From NCBI RefSeq assembly GCF_001552175.1, contig NZ_BCQR01000141.1, positions 1-33,543 of the forward strand: DNA of 33,543 nucleotides, in the 5' to 3' direction. Of the stretch, positions 14,166 through 21,550 are shown piece after piece (position 1 is the stretch's first letter; the number at the start of each line of letters is the position of its first letter). A model generated the notes under the pieces. It saw only the letters and a list, made by a program, of their open reading frames with translations. It was not told the DNA's origin and ran no database searches. The DNA comes from Actinomadura kijaniata NBRC 14229 (GTDB lineage Bacteria; Actinomycetota; Actinomycetes; Streptosporangiales; Streptosporangiaceae). The translations under genes and the position numbers were made by a program.

Positions 14166-15062
14166 CTAGGAGCCCAGGTAACCGTCGGTGTAGTCGAGGA
14201 TGGCGTGCACCTGCTCGGCGACCCGGCGGGGGCAGAGTTCGCCGCGCTCGTCCGGTGCCGCCGGACGGGGCGGGGCGGTGAGCTTGACGTCCGGGTGGCC
14301 CTCGCGGTGCGGGCAGGGCTCTTCGCGCGGGGTGAGGTCGAGGGTCGCCAGCGCCTCCCGGTAGAGCGCGACGATGCCGGGCGCGGTGGAGCTCCAGTAG
14401 CAGCGCTTGGCGAGCAGGCAGACCGCGATCGCCAGGCGGGGCCGTTCGCCGTCGGGGGCGCCGGCGAGCAGCCGCCGCGCCGACCAGATCGCCGCGTCCT
14501 GCGCCCGGTGGTCGACCTGGCTGCCCCGCTGCCGTTCCAGGTCGGTGATCAGGTCGTCGAACGCGGTGCGGCCGTCGGCGGTGAGGTAGCGCGCGTCGAG
14601 GTGCCCGGTCCCGGGGGCGTCGAACCGTTCCCGGAGGGTCGAGCGCAGCGTGGCGGCCGTGTCGGCGGCCAGGGGAGCGAGGTGACCCGGGCAGGCGGCG
14701 GCCTCGACGGTCCCCGGCGGGCCGATCATCTCGATCAGGGCGGCCATCTCCTCCGGCTCGTCGCAGTCGGCCAGGTCGGGATGCTCGTGGCCGCCCGGGC
14801 AGCCCGCGGCGGCGAGCGCCGCCTCGGCGCGCTCCGCCGCCTCGGCCAGCGCCGTGACCAGCGCGCGGTCCGCGATCTTCCAGTGCGTGTACCAGCGGCT
14901 CGCCCACAGCGCCGCCAGCATGGCGCGGCCGTGCGGGCCCGTCGGGTCGGCGCTCACCTCGCCGCCGATCCGCCCGAGCAGCTCGGGCGGGTCGGCGTAG
15001 GGGTAGCCGTGCGCCATGGAGGCGATCTCGCGCGCCAGGGCCGGGTAGTCGGCGGTGTTCAC
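14166..15062 (-). CDS. Hypothetical Cys/His-rich protein
   Basis: 298 residues, cytosolic, family not recognised. Mostly helical, with a long Ala/Glu helix (ALAEAAERAEAALAAAG). Cys and His residues are spaced as possible metal ligands: C88-x3-H92-x-H94-x5-C100, C124-x2-H127, C250-x-H252-x3-H256 and C277. GTG 15062 is preceded by GGAG six bases upstream. It is 155 bases downstream of the ECF42-type sigma gene on the same strand. The neighbourhood gives no clear role; zinc binding is inference. Confidence 0.72.
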   Translation of the reverse strand: MNTADYPALAREIASMAHGYPYADPPELLGRIGGEVSADPTGPHGRAMLAALWASRWYTHWKIADRALVTALAEAAERAEAALAAAGCPGGHEHPDLADCDEPEEMAALIEMIGPPGTVEAAACPGHLAPLAADTAATLRSTLRERFDAPGTGHLDARYLTADGRTAFDDLITDLERQRGSQVDHRAQDAAIWSARRLLAGAPDGERPRLAIAVCLLAKRCYWSSTAPGIVALYREALATLDLTPREEPCPHREGHPDVKLTAPPRPAAPDERGELCPRRVAEQVHAILDYTDGYLGS

Positions 15063-15217
15063 AGGGGGCTCCGATCCGTCACGGCGGGTGGTTCGATCTT
15101 GGGACGGGCCGGTCGGGCGGCGGGTTCCCGCGGGCCACCCGGTTCGTCCGCGCGGAGTTCTCGACCCGCGCGGAAGCGGAGGGCCACCGGCGGACGGTCC
15201 CCGCTCCGGCCCGCCGC

Positions 15218-16363
15218 TCAGCCGCGCAGCCGCGCGTTGAGCCGGGCGGCCTGCCGCGTGAGGTGTTCGCGTTCGGGGAGGCTGGTCGCCGATCGGGCGG
15301 CTTCGGCGTAGAGCCGTGCCGCGGTCGTCAGGTCACCGTCACGCTCGTGCAGGTACGCCGCGGCGGCGGTGTGGCGGGGCAGGGCGGGGTCGAGTTCCGC
15401 CAGGGCGGCCAGACCGGCCCGCGGGCCGTCGGCCTCGCCGACCGCGACGGCCCGGTTGAGGCGCGCCACCGGGCTGTCGGTGAGGCGCACCAGCTCGTCG
15501 TACCACTCGACGATCTGCACCCAGTCGGTCTCCTCGACCGTGCGGGCGTCGGCGTGCAGCGCGGCGACGGCGGCCTGGGCCTGGAACTCGCCCAGGCGGT
15601 CGCGGGCGAGCGCCGCCTGGAGCACCTCGACGCCCTGGGCGATCAGGCGGGTGTCCCAGAGGCCGCGGTCCTGCTCGGCGAGGGGCACGAGCCTGCCGCC
15701 GGGGCCGGTCCGCGCCGGACGCCGGGCGTGGTGCAGCAGCATGAGCGCGAGCAGGCCCGCGGCCTCCTCGTCGCCGGTCTCGGCCGCCAGCCGGCGGGTG
15801 AGCCGGATCGCCTCGGCGGCGAGGTCGACGTCGCCGGAGTAGCCCTCGTTGAAGACCAGGTAGAGCACGCGCAGCACCGTGGCGACGTCCCCGGGCCGGT
15901 CGAACCGGACGCCCGACACGGTCCGCTTGGCCCTGCTGATCCGCTGGGCCATGGTCGCCTCCGGCACCAGGTAGGCCCGCGCGATCTGACGTGTGGTCAG
16001 GCCGCCGACCGCGCGCAGCGTGAGCGCGACGGCCGAGGCCGGGGTCAGGGACGGGTGCGCGCACAGGAAGTACAGCCGGAGCGTGTCGTCCACCGCCCCG
16101 CCGGGGCCGGGCGCGGGCTCGGTCTCGACGCGCGCCTCGCGCTGCCGCCGGGAGGTGTCGGCGCGGGCGGCGTCGAGGAACTTGCGCCAGGCCACGGTGA
16201 CCAGCCAGCCCTTGGGGTCGCGCGGCGGGTCGTCCGGCCACCCGCGCACGGCCTCGACCAGGGCGTCCTGCACGGCGTCCTCGGCCGCCGCGAAGTCGGC
16301 TCCGCGGCGGACGAGGACACCGATCACCGCGGGCACCAGCTCCCGCAGCAGCGACTCGTTCAC
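15218..16363 (-). CDS. ECF sigma factor of the ECF42 type with TPR-like C-terminal domain
   Basis: 381 residues. Region 2 includes FAAAEDAVQDALVEAVRGWP and DPKGWLVTVAWRKFLDAARA; the group signature DDTLRLYFLCAHPSLTPAS is present, then region 4 with ALTLRAVGGLTTRQIARAYL and VPEATMAQRISRAKR. About 200 further residues (ALYLVFNEGYSG-like YLVFNEGYSGDVDLAAEAIR onward) form helical repeats characteristic of ECF42. This group lacks an anti-sigma and is encoded with a DGPF/YCII protein, as here. GTG 16363 overlaps the YCII stop by four bases (GTGA), deciding the start. Known targets of the group are usually the adjacent DGPF genes. Confidence 0.93.
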   Translation of the reverse strand: MNESLLRELVPAVIGVLVRRGADFAAAEDAVQDALVEAVRGWPDDPPRDPKGWLVTVAWRKFLDAARADTSRRQREARVETEPAPGPGGAVDDTLRLYFLCAHPSLTPASAVALTLRAVGGLTTRQIARAYLVPEATMAQRISRAKRTVSGVRFDRPGDVATVLRVLYLVFNEGYSGDVDLAAEAIRLTRRLAAETGDEEAAGLLALMLLHHARRPARTGPGGRLVPLAEQDRGLWDTRLIAQGVEVLQAALARDRLGEFQAQAAVAALHADARTVEETDWVQIVEWYDELVRLTDSPVARLNRAVAVGEADGPRAGLAALAELDPALPRHTAAAAYLHERDGDLTTAARLYAEAARSATSLPEREHLTRQAARLNARLRG

Positions 16364-16767
16364 TCGGTCACCGTGGGTGGCACCGTGTAGAACGGGCGCA
16401 CCTCCAGCCACTCGTGGACCGGCTTCCCTCCCGCACCGGGAGCGGCGGACAGCTCACCGGCCAGCTCGATCGCCCGCTCGTAACTCTCGACGTCGACCAC
16501 CATCCAGCCCGCGATCAGGTCCTTGGTCTCCGCGAACGGGCCGTCGGTGACCGGCGGCCGCCCCTCGCCGTCGTAGCGGACGAACGTGCCCTCCGGGGAG
16601 AGCGCCTGGGTGTCGACGAACTCGCCGGTGCTCTCCAGCCGGGCGGCGAAGTCCCGCATGTACTGCACGTGGGCCGAGATCTCCTCGGGAGCCCACTGGT
16701 CCATCGGCACGTCGTTGACCGGTGCCGGCGCGCCCCGGTAGTGCTTGAGCAGCAGGTACTTGGCCAT
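16360..16767 (-). CDS. YCII/DGPF-domain protein
   Basis: 135 residues with the YCII ferredoxin-like fold: KYLLLKHYRG at the start, the signature VTDGPFAETKDLIAGWMVVD (DGPF at 75-78), and a C-terminal EWLEVRPFYTVPP. DGPF proteins are the constant partners of ECF42 sigma factors and are proposed to take part in their signalling, although no enzymatic activity is established. AAGGAG precedes ATG 16767. Translationally coupled to the sigma gene. I looked upstream on the minus strand for a TGTCGA-type ECF42 promoter and did not see one. Confidence 0.92.
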   Translation of the reverse strand: MAKYLLLKHYRGAPAPVNDVPMDQWAPEEISAHVQYMRDFAARLESTGEFVDTQALSPEGTFVRYDGEGRPPVTDGPFAETKDLIAGWMVVDVESYERAIELAGELSAAPGAGGKPVHEWLEVRPFYTVPPTVTE

Positions 16768-16838
16768 CGTGTTCTCCTTGGTGTCCTACGGCCCATTGTG
16801 GCCGTGTCCGTTCCGGCGCACCTCGCCCGGCGTCCCGC

Positions 16839-17339
16839 TCAGGCCCGCCGGCGTTCGTCCCGCTGCCGGACCAGCTCCTCGACCGCGCTCGGCAGGGTCG
16901 ACTCGAAGTCGATCAGCTTGGCCCACGTCGGGGTCACGACGATCCGGACCATGCCGTCGTGGTAGAGCGAACGCACCTCGGCCTCCCACCCGACCCGCTG
17001 CTCGGGCGTCATCTGGTAGGTGCTGGTCGCCTTGAGGTACTCGTCCGGGATGCCGTCGACGAAGTCCAGCTCGGCCCGGCCCCGGATGAGCAGGATCGCG
17101 GGCGGGTGCACCTCGGTGTCGATCGTCAGGGCGACCATCGGGTTCCCGCCCAGCGCCCGGAGCTTCGGAGCGTTCTTCGAGGTGCACATGACGATCTCCG
17201 AGCCGTTCCAGGCGAAGGCGATCGGGATGGCGCGGGGCGTGCCGTCCCTGGCGACGTAGGCCAGGCGGGCCACGTCGCGTGCCAGCAGCTCCCGGCTGGC
17301 CGGCCGGTTCAGCACCTCGGCGATCTCGTTCGGTCCCAC
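16839..17339 (-). CDS. Pyridoxamine 5'-phosphate oxidase-fold flavin/F420-binding protein
   Basis: 166 residues of split-barrel fold: LLARDVARLAYVARDGTPRA, IPIAFAWNGSEIVMCTSKNA, PKLRALGGNPMVALTIDTE, then ILLIRGRAELDF and MVRIVVTPTWAKLIDF. This is the arrangement of actinobacterial F420- or FMN-dependent oxidoreductases with a TIGR03618-like layout; substrate unknown. GTG 17339 has GGGAGG seven bases upstream; the frame is open well beyond this but upstream sequence overlaps the preceding VOC gene. It lies between a VOC gene (62 bases) and the DGPF gene (71 bases), so the four genes are probably one transcription unit. Confidence 0.87.
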   Translation of the reverse strand: MGPNEIAEVLNRPASRELLARDVARLAYVARDGTPRAIPIAFAWNGSEIVMCTSKNAPKLRALGGNPMVALTIDTEVHPPAILLIRGRAELDFVDGIPDEYLKATSTYQMTPEQRVGWEAEVRSLYHDGMVRIVVTPTWAKLIDFESTLPSAVEELVRQRDERRRA

Positions 17340-17401
17340 GGTCGTTCCTCCCTTGTCGTCGCCGGTCGGTCCGGCGGATCGTTCCGGTCGGGCGCGGGCC
17401 G

Positions 17402-17842
17402 TCAGCCGAGCCGCTCGGCCAGCGCGACGACGATGCCCTCGGGGCCGCGGAGGTAGCAGAGGCGGTAGGCGTCCTCGTACCGCACCACCTCGCCGACGAG
17501 TTCGGCACCGTGGGCGCGCATGCGGGCGATGACGGCGTCGATGTCGTCGACCGCGAACATGATGCGGCGAATGCCCAGCGTGTTCACCGGCGCGTCCTCC
17601 GGCACGCCGTCGAGCGCCTCCGGCATGTGGTACTTCGCCAGCTCGATCCGCCCGTGGCCGTCGGGGGTCCGCATCATCGCCACGTCGACCCGCTGGTCGT
17701 CGAGCCCGACGAGCCGCGCCGCCCAAGCCCCCTCGACCAGGGCCTTGCCCTCCAGCTCCATGCCGAGTTCCGTGAAGAACGCGATCACGGCGTCGAGGTC
17801 GTCGACGATGATGCCGACGTTGTCCATCCGCTGGATCGTCAT
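17402..17842 (-). CDS. VOC family protein (glyoxalase-like)
   Basis: 146 residues, two beta-alpha-beta-beta-beta modules: RMDNVGIIVDDLDAVIAFFT and IELAKYHMPEAL in the first, IRRIMFAVDDIDAVIARMRA, VVRYEDAYRLCYLRGPEGI and VALAE in the second. Potential metal ligands are the His/Glu positions of each module, including the final EGIVVALAE Glu. It may be a lyase, dioxygenase or resistance-type binder. ATG 17842 has GAAGGGGAA upstream. It is the first gene of the leftward run that contains the ECF42 sigma, whose neighbours often include glyoxalase-like genes. Confidence 0.88.
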   Translation of the reverse strand: MTIQRMDNVGIIVDDLDAVIAFFTELGMELEGKALVEGAWAARLVGLDDQRVDVAMMRTPDGHGRIELAKYHMPEALDGVPEDAPVNTLGIRRIMFAVDDIDAVIARMRAHGAELVGEVVRYEDAYRLCYLRGPEGIVVALAERLG

Positions 17843-18077
17843 GCTGGTTCCCCTTCGTCGCGTGGCCCGTCGTGGCCGCTGATGTGCCTGGGACGGAGCC
17901 GCCACCACGTTCTCGACATCCGGAACGCACTGATTTCCAAGAATCCGCGTCTGGCCGTCACGACCCCGGCGGCCACGCCGGACGGCGCGAGGGCGAAGGA
18001 CCGGCCCAGTCCTAACCTGCCCGGTTTTCCCGCGTACTACGGCGGCCCACCGGCTATCCGGACCACACGCGGTCGCT

Positions 18078-18083
18078 TATAAC
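18078..18083 (+). promoter_or_regulatory. -10 box for a probably leaderless transcript
   Basis: TATAAC ends six bases before the GTG start at 18090, so transcription would begin at or next to the start codon. No Shine-Dalgarno-like sequence is between them and no good -35 is seen. Confidence 0.45.
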
Positions 18084-18089
18084 GGTGAA

Positions 18090-18629
18090 GTGACCTCAAC
18101 CGTGCGGGATCGCCTCTTCGGGGGCTCGCTGCTCGTGGCGATCGTGGCGCTGTTCCTCGGCGGCGGTATCGCGCTCAAGGGTCCCGACCGGTGGCTGACC
18201 TACCAGAAAGGGCCCGAGCCCCGGACCTCCGAACTCGGCTCCGAGCCCTGCGGACCCGTGGAGAACGGTTGCGCCACCTACCGGCGGTCCTGGGTGGTCA
18301 CCGGCGAGATGACGACGGTCTTCCGCCTTGACGGGCTCTTCGGCTCCTGGCTGCGCTGGGACGGCACCCTCGATGGCATGCTCCATGCCGACTTCCACGG
18401 AACCTGCCCCGGCGCGACGGTCCGCTGGAGCATTCACGCCGACACCCGGACAGTCGCCTCGGGCGCGCTGTCCACCGTCCCCGGCGAGCGGGCCACCGTG
18501 CACGAACCGACGATTCCCGGTGCGGCCACCACCGTCACGCTCACCGCCGCCTGGGACCGAAGGCCGCCGGGCTGCGATTCCTTCACGCTGAACTGGGACG
18601 ACCCCGAGGTCAACACCGGACTCCTGTGA
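18090..18629 (+). CDS. Hypothetical exported or membrane-anchored protein
   Basis: 179 residues. The N-terminus is basic (VRDRL) followed by a hydrophobic segment FGGSLLVAIVALFLGGGIAL at about 10-29, a signal anchor or uncleaved signal peptide. The outer part is strand-rich with paired cysteines (EPCGPVENGCATY and, later, GTCPGATV and PPGCDSF), compatible with two disulfides outside the cell, and a repeated Trp-rich pattern (GSWLRWDGTL, VRWSIHADTRTV). Family not recognised. The GTG at 18090 is supported by the -10 box just upstream. Convergent with the gene at 18718-19137; the 88-base gap holds only a short ACCCGTCGACGGGT palindrome. Confidence 0.65.
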   Translation: MTSTVRDRLFGGSLLVAIVALFLGGGIALKGPDRWLTYQKGPEPRTSELGSEPCGPVENGCATYRRSWVVTGEMTTVFRLDGLFGSWLRWDGTLDGMLHADFHGTCPGATVRWSIHADTRTVASGALSTVPGERATVHEPTIPGAATTVTLTAAWDRRPPGCDSFTLNWDDPEVNTGLL

Positions 18630-18717
18630 CCCGGAACCGCCCCCGGGCCACCGTTCGAGCCGCGCCCCAACCCTCACACCGAAGGAACCCGTCGACGGGT
18701 ACCGGGTGCGCCTGCCT

Positions 18718-19137
18718 TCAGCGGCTGGGCCGCCTCAGGAGCGTCCGGGCACGTTCGAGCCTGCCACGGTGGTCTTCGACCCAGTCGTGGGGAAGGCTCA
18801 CCGGCAGGGTCACCGAGGTCAGCGACCCGACAGCGTCCTTGACGGTGATCTCGGCCGCCGCCCGCGGCCCGGCCGGACCATGGAACTCGACGGGAACGAT
18901 CCTCATCTGAGGGCCCCGGCCCTCCTCCATCCATGCGGCTGGACGCCCGGCGGACAGGGAGTCCAGGACCGTCGCCCATTCGTCCAGGTCCTCGTTGAGG
19001 AGGAAGACCTCGTCCAGACGGCCATGAGCGAACTCGCTGGTCGCCGTGATCTGGGCTTCGAGGCTCCCCCGAGGATCGGAACCGACGATCTCCACGATGA
19101 CGCTGTTCTCCCCATCGTCGAACCTGACCAGCTCCAC
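18718..19137 (-). CDS. Hypothetical small actinobacterial protein
   Basis: 139 residues, acidic, soluble, no signal. It opens with strand-type sequence MELVRFDDGENSVIVEIVGS and continues with ITATSEFAHGRLDEVFLLNE, then DLDEWATVLDSLSAGRPAAW. The layout resembles small DUF families found singly in actinomycete genomes, but I cannot name the family with confidence. GTG 19137 has GGAGG seven bases upstream. It stands alone, flanked by a convergent gene on its 3' side and by the divergent small genes at 19263-19555. Confidence 0.7.
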   Translation of the reverse strand: MELVRFDDGENSVIVEIVGSDPRGSLEAQITATSEFAHGRLDEVFLLNEDLDEWATVLDSLSAGRPAAWMEEGRGPQMRIVPVEFHGPAGPRAAAEITVKDAVGSLTSVTLPVSLPHDWVEDHRGRLERARTLLRRPSR

Positions 19138-19262
19138 GGGTGTCCCTCCGAGTCACACCGGCCACTGGCGGCGCAGCGGTTCACAGAGGATACGAGTCCC
19201 GGCCGTGGCCGCCGTGCCTAGCTCACCGAGAATGTCCGACCCGGGCACTACAGTGCGTTTTC

Positions 19263-19307
19263 ATGAACACACTCCATGCCAGTGCCACCGTGGCGGCCCG
19301 ACCGTGA
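19263..19307 (+). CDS. Possible 14-residue leader peptide
   Basis: ATG 19263 opens a 14-codon frame (MNTLHASATVAARP) whose TGA overlaps the GTG start of the next gene (GTGA). A TACAGT box at 19249-19254 would place the transcript start almost at this ATG. It may couple translation of the downstream gene. Could be chance. Confidence 0.3.
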   Translation: MNTLHASATVAARP

Positions 19308-19555
19308 GCCGCTACCGGGGGCCCGCCACCCTGATCAGCAGCGACGGGGCCGAGATCGAGGTCTACGTCGACCTGCGCGCCAAGCAGCGGGAATGGTCCG
19401 GGACCGTGACGATCGACGACTTCGACGACGCCGGTTCCCCCGACCGGACGCTGAGGCTTCCCGACGGCCGCGAGGGACAGGTCACGCTCGGTGGCTCGGC
19501 GGCCTGGTCCGACGTCGTCACGCTGGTCGGAAGCGGTCCGCCGCCCTTCGCCTGA
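19304..19555 (+). CDS. Small hypothetical protein (possibly DUF4873-like)
   Basis: 83 residues: SRYRGPATLISSDGAEIEVY, DLRAKQREWSGTVTIDD, then TLRLPDGREGQVTLGG and a terminal LVGSGPPPF. The YxGPATL opening, LPDGREG and GSGPPPF closing are a pattern I recall from small actinobacterial beta-barrel-like proteins, but the family name is uncertain. GTG 19304 is chosen because conserved-looking sequence begins there and it overlaps the stop of a 14-codon frame; a longer frame from 19231 is possible. Convergent with the DUF397 gene 21 bases away. Confidence 0.6.
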   Translation: MSRYRGPATLISSDGAEIEVYVDLRAKQREWSGTVTIDDFDDAGSPDRTLRLPDGREGQVTLGGSAAWSDVVTLVGSGPPPFA

Positions 19556-19578
19556 GCGGGCCGCCCGGCTCGCCCGCT
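19555..19578. terminator. Short hairpin spanning convergent stop codons
   Basis: AGCGGGC (19555-19561) and GCCCGCT (19572-19578) pair perfectly over seven bases. The stem touches the stop codons of both convergent genes. Confidence 0.4.
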
Positions 19579-19765
19579 AGGAGTTCTTGATCTGCTCGGA
19601 CAGCATGCGGGCGCTCTCACGGCCGACGAGCAGGAACGGCCCGTTCGGGTCCTTGCTGTCTCGAACGGCGACGGCGTGAGGGAAAGACGCCACTTCAACG
19701 CAATGAGAGCCTTCGGTCGCGCCACTGTGAGTCGACTTCCTCCAGATCGGGGCGCTCAAGTCCAT
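19577..19765 (-). CDS. DUF397 domain protein
   Basis: 62 residues matching DUF397: APIWRKSTHSGATEGSHCVE, VAVRDSKDPNGPFLLVG and a short C-terminal helix. These small proteins are nearly always encoded beside an XRE regulator with a DUF5753 domain, as here: this gene starts inside the last 10 bases of the XRE gene. In Streptomyces the WhiJ/AbaA-type loci, which influence sporulation and antibiotic production, have this make-up; the small partner is thought to bind or modulate the regulator. Role here is by analogy. Confidence 0.93.
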   Translation of the reverse strand: MDLSAPIWRKSTHSGATEGSHCVEVASFPHAVAVRDSKDPNGPFLLVGRESARMLSEQIKNS

Positions 19766-20544
19766 TGCTCTTCTAGAACCTTTCGGATGAACGAGCGTGA
19801 GTCCTCTATGTTCAAGGCTCGTCCTTGCAGTATAGCGAAGATGTTCGCAAGCTCCGACAGGATTTTGTGCGAACGCACGGTCTCTCCGTCGATGGCCGCG
19901 TCCAGAAAACCTGTGACCATCATGTCCGCCTGGGTCGCCAGCGCATATGAAGAGTTGAATCCCAGACTGCGGTAGTTCGAATAACGGGCGATCTGGAGAA
20001 CGATGTTGTCCCGTTCCGAGAGCTCCAGGAGATGGGCCATCTGGTCGCGCATCACCTCGCGCGAACCCACTTCGCGGTAGAGCGTGCTCTCGTCGAGGAT
20101 GACGCACAGGGTCGGCGGGGTCGCCCGGGTCAGGATCCGCTGGCGTGCGAGCCGGGTCTGGACGGCGTTGTCGGAGCCGAGGAGGGCTCGGGCGTACGGT
20201 TCCGACTGCAGCAGCCCGTCGATGTACATCACTTGCACGGACCGCAGCATCACGGCCGTTCCCTCGGACTCGGAGTAGTCGATTATCGCCTGGGGAAGGT
20301 CGCTGCCCTCCACGTACTTCTTCCAAGACTTCACTATCTCGCCACCCGCGTTGAGGAAGGCGTCGAGTTTTTCGGCGTTCTCCCGGGTGCAGCGTGTGGT
20401 GCCTTTGATGATGCGGCCGATGTAGGTCGGGCTGACCGGGAACCTGGCGGCCAGTTGCGCGCGGGTGATCTTCGCGGCCTCGCGGTGTTCGTTGACGGTC
20501 GCGCCGAAACGGAGCGTTCCCGGTGTGGGCTGGACCTTTCCCAT
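19756..20544 (-). CDS. XRE family regulator with DUF5753 domain (WhiJ-like)
   Basis: 262 residues. HTH at about 12-66 (RFGATVNEHREAAKITRAQL, AARFPVSPTYIGRIIKGTTR); DUF5753 from about residue 85, recognisable in SVQVMYIDGLLQSEPYARAL, TLCVILDESTLYREVGSREV, then LLELSERDNIVLQIARYSNY. It would bind DNA as a developmental or metabolic repressor. Two adjacent ATGs exist; 20544 is preferred because AAGGAG ends six bases before it, whereas 20547 is only three away. Coupled to the DUF397 gene and divergent from an HATPase gene. GC content is lower than in neighbours, common for this mobile-looking gene type. Confidence 0.93.
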   Translation of the reverse strand: MGKVQPTPGTLRFGATVNEHREAAKITRAQLAARFPVSPTYIGRIIKGTTRCTRENAEKLDAFLNAGGEIVKSWKKYVEGSDLPQAIIDYSESEGTAVMLRSVQVMYIDGLLQSEPYARALLGSDNAVQTRLARQRILTRATPPTLCVILDESTLYREVGSREVMRDQMAHLLELSERDNIVLQIARYSNYRSLGFNSSYALATQADMMVTGFLDAAIDGETVRSHKILSELANIFAILQGRALNIEDSRSFIRKVLEEQWT

Positions 20545-20705
20545 CATCTGCTCCTTCGACTGAACCGAGATGAACTCAACCGCTGGACCGTAGTGGCGTG
20601 AACTGACTGTCTGGGCGGTGTTCGCTATCACGTTACGGTGCGCCATGCGTGGATGGAGTGCGTTACGGGAAAGCGACCGGGAGTCACCATCCGGAGGTGG
20701 TTGGC

Positions 20706-21137
20706 ATGATCTCCAGTCCGTTGCGGCCGCCTCCGTCCGCACTGTCCGAACCGTCCATTCTGATGATCACTTCGGTGCCGGAGGCGATCAAAAGCGCGCG
20801 GGATTTCGCGCGGGGATGGTTCGACGCCAAGGGTTTCGAACCCTGCGTCGTCGGGGTCGCCCTGCTCGTGGTGACCGAGCTGGTCACCAACGCCCACAAG
20901 CACGGCAGCGCGCCGGGGGAGGCCATCTCCGTCCGGCTCTACCTGTCGGCGGGCGGGCCGGTGGTGGAGGTCCGGGACGGGGGCGATGCCGAGCCCCGCG
21001 TCGTGCCGTTGACGGTGGACTCGTTCTCCGGGCGGGGCCTGGCGATCGTCGCCGAGCTCACGGCCGCCTGGGGCTTCTGGCACCTGCGCTCCGGGGGCAA
21101 GGCCGTGTACGCCGTCATGAGGGGAACGGCGGGATGA
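20706..21137 (+). CDS. Anti-sigma-like ATP-binding protein (HATPase_c)
   Basis: 143 residues, GHKL ATPase fold without kinase or sensor domains. N-box TELVTNAHKHG (57-67), G1 box VEVRDGG (87-93), G2-like FSGRGLAIV (107-115). Small proteins of this type either bind a sigma factor or phosphorylate an anti-anti-sigma. GGAGG is eight bases before ATG 20706; the upstream ATG at 20649 has no such site. It is divergent from the XRE/DUF397 pair, completing a WhiJ-like three-gene set, and may share the intergenic control region, where CGTTACG occurs twice (20632-20638 and 20670-20676). Confidence 0.92.
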   Translation: MISSPLRPPPSALSEPSILMITSVPEAIKSARDFARGWFDAKGFEPCVVGVALLVVTELVTNAHKHGSAPGEAISVRLYLSAGGPVVEVRDGGDAEPRVVPLTVDSFSGRGLAIVAELTAAWGFWHLRSGGKAVYAVMRGTAG

Positions 21138-21196
21138 CACCGCGCGCCGCCCCGTTAGCCTGGTTTTCGACGTCTCAGGCGGAGGAGCGGACTCAG

Positions 21197-21532
21197 ATGG
21201 CGGAGACCGACCCCCACATCCATGTCGACCGGAAGGTGGCGGAGGCCGGTGCCGCCGTCCGCGACGTGCTCGCATCGACGTTCGGCCTCGTGGGCGACGC
21301 CCCGGCCGTCGTCACGACGGGCTGCGGACGCCAGGTGCCCTACGCGATGACCTCTCCCCGCCCCGAGAGCGTCACCTGCCTGGCGTGCCGGGAACACGCG
21401 CACCGGGAGCATCTGCGCCTGGCCGACCAGGTCGAGTCCCTGGGCCGGGCCCCCGGTGCGGCCTTCACCGCCGACCAGGCGGCCCGGGTCGCGGAATGGT
21501 ACCGGGACCTCGCGCGGAGGTTCTCCGGCTGA
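21197..21532 (+). CDS. Small zinc-ribbon-like protein
   Basis: 111 residues. N-terminal helix, then GCGRQVPYAMTSPRPESVTC followed by LACREHAHREH: Cys43, Cys61 and Cys64 with His67, His69 or His72 form a plausible zinc site of the type seen in many short actinobacterial proteins. A C-terminal helix carries the terminal RVAEWYRDLARRFSG. ATG 21197 follows GGAGGAG at a slightly long 10-base spacing. It lies 59 bases after the HATPase gene in the same direction and may belong to the same unit. DNA or protein binding is possible but not shown. Confidence 0.72.
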   Translation: MAETDPHIHVDRKVAEAGAAVRDVLASTFGLVGDAPAVVTTGCGRQVPYAMTSPRPESVTCLACREHAHREHLRLADQVESLGRAPGAAFTADQAARVAEWYRDLARRFSG

Positions 21533-21550
21533 CCGGCCCGCCCGTCAGCC
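21527..21550. terminator. Short hairpin at convergent gene ends
   Basis: GGCTGAC (21527-21533) and GTCAGCC (21544-21550), perfect 7-bp stem with 10-base loop, containing both convergent stop codons. Confidence 0.4.

Noticed and set aside
16768..16838. ECF42-type autoregulatory promoter upstream of the DGPF gene
   Set aside because: I searched for a TGTCGA-like -35 on the minus strand and found none here; the promoter may be further upstream, before 17842.
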